Source: Actinomycetota bacterium (GTDB lineage: Bacteria > Actinomycetota > AC-67). Taken from it: a stretch of 49,697 nucleotides of DNA. This document shows, one piece after another, positions 42,898 through 49,356 of the stretch. The translations under genes and the position numbers were made by a program. The first letter of the stretch is position 1. Every line of letters begins with the position of its first letter. The notes under the pieces are model-generated. The model was not told where the DNA came from, made no database searches, and saw only the letters and a program-made list of their open reading frames with translations. The DNA is taken from positions 1 through 49,697 of the forward strand of contig JBAZZY010000019.1 in the NCBI GenBank assembly GCA_041658565.1. Direction: 5' to 3'.

Positions 42898-44718
42898 ATG
42901 CACGTTCTGGCAACCGCCGGCCACGTCGATCACGGCAAGTCCACCTTGATCGAGCGCCTCACCGGAATCGACCCCGATCGCCTCGCCGAAGAGAAGGCGC
43001 GCGGCATGACCATCGACCTCGGCTTCGCGTGGCTCACGCTGCCGTCGGGCCGCGAAGTTGGGATCGTGGACGTGCCCGGCCACGAACGCTTCGTTCACAC
43101 CATGCTCGCCGGCGCCGGTCCCGTGGACGCCGCGCTGTTCGTGGTCGCCGCCAACGAAGGCTGGAAGCCGCAGTCCGAGGAACACCTGGCGATCCTGGAC
43201 CTGCTCGGCGCGCGCCACGCAGTCGTCGCCCTCACCAAGTCCGACCTCGTTGACCCAGCCGACCTGGAATCAGCAAGCGACGCAGTGCGCGCGCACCTTT
43301 CCGGAACGACCCTGCACGACAGTCCCATCGTGAGCGTCTCGGCGACAACCGGCGACGGAATCCCCGAACTGCTGGCCGAAATCGACACTATGCTCGACGA
43401 AGCCGGAGACCCTGACGATGCCGGGCGCGCGCGCGTCTGGGTGGATCGCTCCTTCTCCATCAAGGGCGCCGGCACCGTCGTAACCGGCACGCTGACGGGA
43501 GGAACCCTGCGCGTAGACGACACCGTCGAAGTGCTGCCCAAAGGATCGCGCGCGCGCATCCGAGGGATCCAGACGCACAAGGCCGCGCGCGCCAAAGCCT
43601 CGCCGGTGAGCAGGGTCGCACTCAACCTCGGCGGACTGGACCGACATCAAATCGCGCGCGGTGACGCGATCGTGGCGCCGGGACGGTGGCGAACGACCAC
43701 CACCCTGGACGTGCGCCTGCGCGCGGTGCGCGCGCTGGATCATCCGTTGGAAGCGCGCGGCGCCTTCAAGGCACACATCGGCACGGCCGAGGTCGACGCG
43801 CGCCTCGCGTGGTTCGGAATCAAAGCGCTGCACGCGGGCGAAGAAGGTCTCGCGCGCCTGACGCTCGCCGAACCGGTCGCCGCCGGACCTTTGGACCGCG
43901 TCGTGCTGCGCGACACCGGAAGACGCGCCACCGTTGCCGGAGGAGTCGTGCTCGACGCGCACCCCCCGGCCGCGCGCGCCGAGGCCCGTGCCGCGCAACT
44001 CGCCGCGCGCGCGGCCGCCGCGCCGCACGAACTTCCCCGCCTGGCGGTGGAAGAACGCGGCGTGGTTGCGCGCGCCGACCTGGCATGGCTCGCGGCGACC
44101 GAAGAGCCTCCACCCGGCGCGCGCGCGCTCGGCGACTTCGTGGTGTCCCAGGCACGCTTCGACGAACTCACCACCGCGATCGCAAACGCGCTGGCCGAGT
44201 TCCACGCCCGCGAACCCCTCGCCGCCGGCATGCCGCGCGAAGACGCGCGCGCCGCTGCCGGAATCGAAGATCCCCGCCTGTTCGCCGGACTGCTCGATGC
44301 CTTGGCCGGAAACATCACGCAGACCGGCCCACTGCTGCGCGCCGCGTCGCACCAAGTCCGTCTGGATCCCGTGCAAGAAAAGGCCCGCGCCGAACTTCTC
44401 CGCGAGATGGATGCGGCCGGCTTCGCTCCCCCCGCGCGCGCGGCCTTGGAGCAAACCTACGGCGCGAAACTTGTGCGCGCGCTCACCGATGCCGGGGACC
44501 TGATCAAGATCTCAAGCGAGATCGTGTTCACAGCGACCACGCTGGCGCGCGCGCGCGACGCGATCAAGACCGCCATCGAACGCGAAGGCCCACTCACCGC
44601 CTCACGAGTTCGAGAACTGCTCGGCACCAGCCGCAAGTACGCAATCCCGCTTCTGGAGTACCTCGACGCAACCGGCTTCACCCGCCGCCGCGACGACCTC
44701 CGCGACCTCGCGCGGTAG
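42898..44718 (+). CDS. selB: selenocysteine-specific elongation factor SelB
   Basis: A 606-residue SelB. The GTPase domain has GHVDHGKS (residues 8-15), DVPGHERF, and TKSD; domains II and III follow; the C-terminal third contains winged-helix repeats that bind the SECIS element, ending RRRDDLRDLAR. It delivers Sec-tRNA(Sec) to in-frame UGA codons. Its last 30 or so bases recur three more times downstream (45485, 46695, 49281). No selD, tRNA-Sec or clear selenoprotein gene is in the window. Confidence 0.96.
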   Translation: MHVLATAGHVDHGKSTLIERLTGIDPDRLAEEKARGMTIDLGFAWLTLPSGREVGIVDVPGHERFVHTMLAGAGPVDAALFVVAANEGWKPQSEEHLAILDLLGARHAVVALTKSDLVDPADLESASDAVRAHLSGTTLHDSPIVSVSATTGDGIPELLAEIDTMLDEAGDPDDAGRARVWVDRSFSIKGAGTVVTGTLTGGTLRVDDTVEVLPKGSRARIRGIQTHKAARAKASPVSRVALNLGGLDRHQIARGDAIVAPGRWRTTTTLDVRLRAVRALDHPLEARGAFKAHIGTAEVDARLAWFGIKALHAGEEGLARLTLAEPVAAGPLDRVVLRDTGRRATVAGGVVLDAHPPAARAEARAAQLAARAAAAPHELPRLAVEERGVVARADLAWLAATEEPPPGARALGDFVVSQARFDELTTAIANALAEFHAREPLAAGMPREDARAAAGIEDPRLFAGLLDALAGNITQTGPLLRAASHQVRLDPVQEKARAELLREMDAAGFAPPARAALEQTYGAKLVRALTDAGDLIKISSEIVFTATTLARARDAIKTAIEREGPLTASRVRELLGTSRKYAIPLLEYLDATGFTRRRDDLRDLAR

Positions 44719-44852
44719 ACCCACCCGTTCACCGGGACGGCGCAAGCAGAGTTTTCGTCCCGCCCGTCGGCTGAAAGTCACCCTCGAATCCCCGCGAACA
44801 TCGATGCTGCTTCCCCGCGATCCGGTTGCACAGCAGCAACAAGGCGGAGAGT

Positions 44853-44900
44853 TTCTGGTGTCGGTTTGGCGACACCGATGACGCCGGGGCACCACCAGAA
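44853..44900. other. mutually exclusive hairpins
   Basis: GGTGTCG (44857-44863) can pair with CGACACC (44870-44876). Alternatively, TTCTGGTG (44853-44860) can pair with CACCAGAA (44893-44900). The two helices share GGTG, so only one can form at a time, as in attenuators or recombination sites with folded strands. Confidence 0.4.
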
Positions 44901-44977
44901 CGCCGGCAACAGACAGCGCCGGGTGGATGTGACCTTCCGGGGATACGCAGGAATAGGCGCGAACCGCTCCAGTTGAA

Positions 44978-45000
44978 CCGTAATACGTCTCGTATTACGG
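44978..45000. promoter_or_regulatory. perfect 10-bp inverted repeat (operator candidate)
   Basis: CCGTAATACG and CGTATTACGG are separated by TCT. The AT-rich palindrome stands out in this GC-rich DNA and lies 122 bases before the ribbon-helix-helix gene. RHH proteins usually bind such palindromes and repress their own operon. Confidence 0.55.
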
Positions 45001-45122
45001 ATCTGCCGTGACGCACCATGCCACCTATCGCGGAGTTCCCCTCGACGAGATCCGAATCCGCTCCGTTCGCCGGCCGAAGGATGTTGTCGCCTACATCCAG
45101 ACAAGGTCCAAGAGACGAGCCA

Positions 45123-45509
45123 ATGAAGAAACCGTACGCCCACGAGTCCCGCAGACAGGAAGCCGCGCGCCAGGACGCCATCGACCAGGATGGCGCGCTT
45201 GACGACCTTCCTCTCACGCCGCTCAGGCGGTATGCGAAAGAGCCTTCGCAGGTTTATGCGATTCGCATTCCCGCAAGCAGGCTTGAGGCAATCCGCCGGC
45301 TTGCCGAGCGTCGCGACGAGCAACCCACCGCACTCCTGAGGGAGTGGGTTCTCGAGCGCCTGGACGACGAGTTGAACGCAGCCGAACGCGTGGGCGAAGC
45401 CTCTGCGCCTTACCTCGCGGCGCCCAAGATCAAAGGGAAGCGCGCCGCCTCTGCGATCAAACCCGACGCCAAGGCGAAGACACCCGACCTCCGCGACCTC
45501 GCGACCTGA
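45123..45509 (+). CDS. ribbon-helix-helix (CopG-like) DNA-binding protein
   Basis: A 128-residue protein starting at ATG 45123 (MKKPYAHESRRQ). Residues about 44-90 fit a ribbon-helix-helix fold: QVYAIRIPASRLEAIRRLAE then a second helix TALLREWVLERLDDEL. The basic C-terminal tail (KIKGKRAASAIKPDAKAKT) is unusual and ends DLRDLAT, whose DNA is identical to the selB tail over 19 bases in the same frame. It looks like an antitoxin or autoregulator, but no toxin gene is recognisable beside it. An alternative in-frame ATG at 45018 would add 35 residues of poor codon quality. Confidence 0.8.
   Translation: MKKPYAHESRRQEAARQDAIDQDGALDDLPLTPLRRYAKEPSQVYAIRIPASRLEAIRRLAERRDEQPTALLREWVLERLDDELNAAERVGEASAPYLAAPKIKGKRAASAIKPDAKAKTPDLRDLAT
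45485..45503 (+). repeat. selB-tail repeat, copy 2
   Basis: Nineteen bases identical to 44694-44712 at the end of selB, in the same reading frame (DLRDLA) and just before the stop codon of the RHH gene. Confidence 0.8.
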
Positions 45510-45601
45510 GGAGACCCGGCTTCCGAGACGAGATGGCCACGCGCGCGCCGGACCCGGTGCGGTTCCATCTGACTCCGGATGTGGTGCCGATCGCGGTCTC
45601 G

Positions 45602-45617
45602 GCCGGCCTGAGGTCGG
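45602..45617. repeat. 16-bp imperfect palindrome, copy 2
   Basis: Second copy of GCCGGCCTGAGGTCGG, located 88 bases before the ATG of the small membrane protein gene. The rest of 45510-45705 contains no gene that I can support. Confidence 0.35.
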
Positions 45618-45705
45618 CGGGCCGCCCACGCAAAGGACCCACTATCGCCTGGAACTCGCGCCCGAAACCTGTCAGCATGAAGACTCGATTCGACAGGGGG
45701 GAGCC

Positions 45706-45948
45706 ATGCCCACGAGCGTCGAGTTCGCCGGGATTCTCGCCGCACTCGCGGTCTTTGCCTTCACGCTCTTCTGGCCGGCCTACGACTGCACGCATCGAGA
45801 TCCTGACGACTTCGCCGTGGGCACCGAGTCGTGGTGGCGCCTTGCTCTGCTCATCGGATTCCTGACGGGGGCTTTCCCGATCGTCGGCGGCGTCTACCTG
45901 TGGACTGTGGTCAGACCCGGCAAGCGCCGCGCGCGCGCCACTCAGTAG
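45706..45948 (+). CDS. small two-TM membrane protein
   Basis: An 80-residue protein with a strong GGGGGGAG ribosome binding site. Two hydrophobic helices lie at residues about 7-25 (AGILAALAVFAFTLFW) and 47-68 (ALLIGFLTGAFPIVGGVYLW), with a loop of about 20 residues containing CTHRDPDD and a basic C-terminus. I recognise no family. Confidence 0.75.
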   Translation: MPTSVEFAGILAALAVFAFTLFWPAYDCTHRDPDDFAVGTESWWRLALLIGFLTGAFPIVGGVYLWTVVRPGKRRARATQ

Positions 45949-46000
45949 CTCGGCTGCCGACTCGCGCGCCGAGGACGCCTCCCCCGTAGGATCGACGTCG

Positions 46001-46399
46001 ATGCGAACCTGGGTTCTCGCGCTCATCGTCGTGGCCGGCGTGTGGCTTGCGGCGATCGGCCTGCTCGCCCTCGTCGGACGGCCCCGTCAGGCGCGCGAGA
46101 TCGCCGCCTTCATCCCGAACCTCGCGATGCTCTTCCGGGGTCTGATCCGCGACCCCGCCGTCCCACGTCACGTGAAGGTCCTGCTGGTGATCGCGGTGGC
46201 CTGGATCGCCTCCCCCATCGACCCGGTCCCGGAGTTCATCCCGGTGATCGGTACGCTCGACGACGCTCTTGTCGCGGTGCTCGCCATCCGCATCTCGCTT
46301 CGTCACGTGGACTCAAGCGTGCTCGCCTCTCACTGGCGCGGAGACCCCTCCACCTTGAACGCGTTGCTGCGCGCCGCCGGACGGAGGCTCGAGCCCTAA
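46001..46399 (+). CDS. DUF1232 (YkvA-like) membrane protein
   Basis: A 132-residue protein. An N-terminal TM helix (VLALIVVAGVWLAAIGLLAL) is followed by the DUF1232 core ASPIDPVPEFIPVIGTLDDA. The family is of unknown function and membrane-associated. Its stop codon overlaps the stop of the minus-strand ridA remnant. Confidence 0.9.
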   Translation: MRTWVLALIVVAGVWLAAIGLLALVGRPRQAREIAAFIPNLAMLFRGLIRDPAVPRHVKVLLVIAVAWIASPIDPVPEFIPVIGTLDDALVAVLAIRISLRHVDSSVLASHWRGDPSTLNALLRAAGRRLEP

Positions 46400-46536
46400 C
46401 TTCGCACCTGCACCACGGCGTCCACCTCGACCGGAACGCCCAGAGGCAACTCCGCCACGCCGACGGCCGCGCGCGCGTGGCGGCCTGCGTCGCCGAACAC
46501 CTCGACCATCAGGCAGACGGGCGCAGATGCTGGAGT
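46396..46536 (-). pseudogene. RidA/YjgF C-terminal remnant
   Basis: The minus strand encodes about 46 residues with VEVFGDAGRHARAAVGVAEL followed by PLGVPVEVDAVV, which matches the conserved C-terminal end of the RidA (endoribonuclease L-PSP, YjgF) family. The N-terminal two-thirds are missing: an in-frame TAG at 46537-46539 precedes it, and next to it lies the selB remnant. It is a truncated gene with a good C-terminus and a normal stop. Confidence 0.75.
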
Positions 46537-46560
46537 CTAGGACCCCCGGCTATCCGCCAA

Positions 46561-46718
46561 ACTGCTCGATGCCTTGGCCGGAAGCATGGAAAGCGAAGGT
46601 CCGCTCACAGCCTTACGAAATTCGAGAACTGCTCGGCATGAACCGAAAGTACAGCATCTGCTTGTACCTCGACCCAACCGGCTTCACCCGGTGCCGCGGC
46701 GATCTGCGCGACCTCACG
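46561..46718 (+). pseudogene. degenerate duplicate of the selB 3' end
   Basis: 46561-46583 is identical to selB bases 44289-44311; then 270 bases of selB are missing. From 46593 the sequence aligns again with selB from 44582 to its end: EGPLTA, then, after a one-base insertion that shifts the frame, IRELLGMNRKYSI...TGFTRCRGDLRDL against selB VRELLGTSRKYAI...TGFTRRRDDLRDL. Two codons are deleted in the middle and the stop codon is lost. It cannot be functional. Confidence 0.85.
46695..46715 (+). repeat. selB-tail repeat, copy 3
   Basis: A 21-base segment, CGCGGCGATCTGCGCGACCT plus one base, at the end of the selB remnant. It is repeated exactly at 49281-49301 on the other side of the NHL gene. 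Confidence 0.85.
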
Positions 46719-46841
46719 AACCAAAGCAACGATTGCGCTCTAGGGATGTGGGCTGTTTGCACTTTCGACTGTGCTTTTGCACAGGAGAAGGGGTGCCGCA
46801 AGGCGAAGAATGCCGCGATGCAGCCTGGGGAGGGAGAGGCA

Positions 46842-49253
46842 ATGACATTTCGCGCGCACGGTCGTCCGTGGGTGCTGTTGACCCTTGCGGTCTCGATGTT
46901 GGTCGCTGGAGGTGTTGCCTCTGCGGCACCCGGGGAGATCGCCACCTTTGCCGGAGGCTGGACCGGAGACGGAAGTCCCGCGGTGAAGGCAGTTCTTCGC
47001 GGACCCTCCGGTGTTGCCGTCGCCCCTGACGGCTCAGTCTTCATTGCCGACGCGGACACCAACCGCATTCGCAAGGTGGATCCCGCCGGGATCATGTCCA
47101 CGGTCGCGGGAAACGGAAGTTCAGGCTTCTCCGGCGACGGCGGCCCGGCGACACAGGCGGGCCTTGACCCCACCGACGTCGCGGTCGCCCCCGACGGTTC
47201 GATCTTCATCGCCGACTCCGGCAACGACCGCATCCGCAAGGTGGACCCCGACGGAACCATCTCCACGGTCGCCGGCAACGAGAGTTGCTGCTTCTCCGGT
47301 GACGGTGGCCCCGCGACACAGGCGAACCTCAGCTACCCGCGTGGTGTCGCCGTCGCCCCTGACGGCTCCATCTTCATCGCCGACTACTACAACAGCCGCA
47401 TCCGCAAGGTGGATCCCGCCGGCATCATCTCGACGGTCGCCGGCAACGGAAACGGGGACTTCTCCGGTGACGGTGGCCCCGCGACACAGGCGAGCCTCAG
47501 TTACCCGCGTGGTGTCGCCGTCGCCCCCGACGGCTCGATCTTCATCGCCGACTCCGGCAACTACCGAATCCGCAAGGTGGATCCCGACGGGACCATCTCG
47601 ACGGTCGCGGGCAACGGAAGTTCAGGCTTCTCCGGTGACGGTGGCCCCGCGACACAGGCGAGCCTCAGCGAGCCGGAAGGTGTCGCCGTCGTCCCCGACG
47701 GCTCGATCTTCATCGCCGACTCCGGCAACTACCGCATCCGCAAGGTGGATCCCGACGGGACCATCTCCACGGTCGCGGGCAACGGAAGTTGCTGTTCCTT
47801 CTCCGGTGACGGTGGCCCGGCGAAGCAGGCGGGCCTCTACTACCCGGAAGGTGTCGCGGTCGCCCCCGACGGTTCGATCTTCATCGCCGACTACAACAAC
47901 CACCGTATCCGCAAGGTGGATCCGAGCGGAAAGATATCGACGGTTGCGGGGGGGAGTTGGGTGGGCGCAGTTGCCCTGGAGTCGTCGCTTGATCGTCCGC
48001 AAGGCGTCACGGTTGCTCCCGACGGCTCAACCTATATCGCCGATACCGAGGACTACCGTGTTCTCCGGATCGCCCCCGACGGCAGCGCCGAGGTCGTGGC
48101 GGGCAATGGTCTCAAGTGCGAGTACTACTCGGAGTGCAAAGATGGTCCAGCAACTGAGGCCATGCTGCAGGACCCGACGGGAATCGCTGTCGATCCCGAC
48201 GGTATCCCCTATATCGCCGACGGCTACCGGGTTCTCAAGGTCGAGAACGGCGAGATCAGCACAGTTGCCGGGAATGGATTGGGCGCTTCTACTGTGGTGG
48301 TTGATGGAAGTGCGGCGACGAGCGTGGCACTTCATGCCGATGATGTTGTCATCACTGACTTCGGCGTCCTCTACATCTCGGATTCCAACGCGGATCGCAT
48401 CTACAAGGTTGTGAACGGTGCGATCTCCACCATTGCGGGAAGTGTTTGCCTGACCACCGGTCTTCCCACCCCAGTCGGCGACGGCATCCCCGCATCCACG
48501 TCGTCGCTCTGCGACCCGCGGGGTCTTGCCCTTGGTCCAGACGGATCCCTCTATGTCGCCGACTCGGGCAGCAACCGCATCCGCAAAGTGGATCCCGACG
48601 GGACCATCTCCACGGTCGCCGGTTCGGGAACTGCAGGCTTCTCCGGTGACGGTGCCGAGGCGGTTGTCGCGGATGTTTCTCATCCGCAAGGCGTCGCCGT
48701 CGCCCCCGACGGTTCGATCTTCATCGCCGACACCGGCAACCACTGTATCCGCAAGGTGAATCCCAAGGGGATCATCACATCGGTCGCAGGCACCGGCGCT
48801 CAAGGCTTCTCCGGTGACGGTGGCTCAGCAATCCGTGCGGCGCTTTCCTCACCGCGGACCATCGCGCTTGCGCCCGATGGCTCCTTCCTCATTGCGGACA
48901 CGTACAACGATCGGATTCGTCGCGTGACGCCGGACACGGCCGACCGCCGCGGCCCCACGGTGGGTATCACGCCAACGCTGTGGTACACATCGCAAAGCGC
49001 AATCACCGGCGAGATCCTCGACGACGACTCCGGCGTCGCCACAGCTCGGGTGATCTTCTCTCCCGCATCGGGTCTTGCCAGGGGACACATGCTCTCCGGG
49101 GATGAACTCACATGTGATAGCGCGCGCACGCAGTGCTCTTTCAGTATCTCGCTCGCCGGTCTCTCGCCCGGCGTCTACGACGTGAGCGTCACCGCGCGCG
49201 ACGTCGCGGGCAATCAGGGTGGGGCGACCAAGAAGATCGTGGTGGTGGGGTAG
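46842..49253 (+). CDS. secreted NHL-repeat propeller protein with Ig-like C-terminus
   Basis: An 803-residue protein. ATG 46842 follows GGGGAGGGAGAGG; a signal peptide (VLLTLAVSMLVAGGVASAA) follows. Twelve NHL-type repeats are seen (GVAVAPDGSIFIADSGNYR with variants, followed by GTISTVAGNG and FSGDGGPATQ), enough for two six-bladed propellers. Repeats 7-9 are the most diverged. The last about 95 residues form an Ig-like domain (ITGEILDDDSGVATARVIF) with a Cys pair, CDSARTQC, and ARDVAGN, related to the terminal domains of the Ig-like proteins at 22620-33591. Probably a surface-exposed binding protein. Confidence 0.9.
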   Translation: MTFRAHGRPWVLLTLAVSMLVAGGVASAAPGEIATFAGGWTGDGSPAVKAVLRGPSGVAVAPDGSVFIADADTNRIRKVDPAGIMSTVAGNGSSGFSGDGGPATQAGLDPTDVAVAPDGSIFIADSGNDRIRKVDPDGTISTVAGNESCCFSGDGGPATQANLSYPRGVAVAPDGSIFIADYYNSRIRKVDPAGIISTVAGNGNGDFSGDGGPATQASLSYPRGVAVAPDGSIFIADSGNYRIRKVDPDGTISTVAGNGSSGFSGDGGPATQASLSEPEGVAVVPDGSIFIADSGNYRIRKVDPDGTISTVAGNGSCCSFSGDGGPAKQAGLYYPEGVAVAPDGSIFIADYNNHRIRKVDPSGKISTVAGGSWVGAVALESSLDRPQGVTVAPDGSTYIADTEDYRVLRIAPDGSAEVVAGNGLKCEYYSECKDGPATEAMLQDPTGIAVDPDGIPYIADGYRVLKVENGEISTVAGNGLGASTVVVDGSAATSVALHADDVVITDFGVLYISDSNADRIYKVVNGAISTIAGSVCLTTGLPTPVGDGIPASTSSLCDPRGLALGPDGSLYVADSGSNRIRKVDPDGTISTVAGSGTAGFSGDGAEAVVADVSHPQGVAVAPDGSIFIADTGNHCIRKVNPKGIITSVAGTGAQGFSGDGGSAIRAALSSPRTIALAPDGSFLIADTYNDRIRRVTPDTADRRGPTVGITPTLWYTSQSAITGEILDDDSGVATARVIFSPASGLARGHMLSGDELTCDSARTQCSFSISLAGLSPGVYDVSVTARDVAGNQGGATKKIVVVG
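47100..47940 (+). repeat. 168-bp DNA repeats in the NHL gene
   Basis: Blades 2-6 are nearly identical at base level with a period of about 168 bases (56 codons); for example, the 41 bases from 47461 recur exactly at 47629. This indicates recent blade duplication and scope for copy-number change. Confidence 0.85.
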
Positions 49254-49280
49254 GAGCCGGTCGCAGGGCGCCGAGTCACG

Positions 49281-49301
49281 CGCGGCGATCTGCGCGACCT
49301 C
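49281..49301 (+). repeat. selB-tail repeat, copy 4
   Basis: An exact copy of the 21 bases at 46695-46715, 28 bases after the NHL stop codon. Upstream of it the sequence GTCACGCG loosely matches the selB remnant TTCACCCGG. The rest of 49254-49356 holds no gene. Confidence 0.85.
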
Positions 49302-49356
49302 TCTCCACGGTCAACACGGCAAGATCGGCAAACAGTGCGGGCGGATGGCGTGTGGG

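Larger units (their letters stand above)
44719..45122. other. intergenic region after selB with hairpins and operator-like palindrome
   Basis: A 404-base region with no convincing gene. It has a possible terminator CGGGACG/CGTCCCG (44733-44762, no T-run), a pair of mutually exclusive hairpins at 44853-44900 and a perfect palindrome at 44978-45000. A short open frame (GTG at 45008) runs into the RHH gene in another frame; I see no family for it. Confidence 0.55.
46400..46841. other. remnant-rich intergenic region
   Basis: A 442-base stretch before the NHL gene. It contains the ridA remnant (minus) and the selB remnant (plus), then about 120 bases of leader with the GGGGAGGGAGAGG ribosome binding site of the NHL gene. 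An open frame from 46527 runs through to the NHL gene, but the N-terminal part of that frame is the out-of-frame remnant. Confidence 0.65.

Noticed and set aside
44853..45000. Integron attC site
   Set aside because: A GTTGAAC near 44972 fits one core site, but a matching RYYYAAC core and integrase are missing.
44719..45122. Possible tRNA-Sec gene after selB
   Set aside because: I looked for the long acceptor/variable arm and a TCA anticodon with flanking TTCAAATCC-like bases; none was found here or in the other intergenic regions.
45008..45202. Small open frame that might encode a toxin upstream of the RHH gene
   Set aside because: No toxin family motif (BrnT, RelE, PIN or similar) is visible, and it runs out of frame into the RHH gene.
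45344..45865. Open frame in a second frame across the RHH gene end and the following gap
   Set aside because: It is very Arg-rich, typical of a shadow frame in GC-rich DNA, and overlaps two better-supported genes.
46527..46841. N-terminal extension of the NHL gene from 46527
   Set aside because: The extension translates the selB remnant and leader in an unrelated context; the ATG at 46842 has a strong RBS and directly begins a signal peptide.
47100..47940. Regular repeats suggesting a CRISPR array
   Set aside because: The repeats are 168 bases, in frame and encode NHL blades; there are no short spacers and no cas genes.
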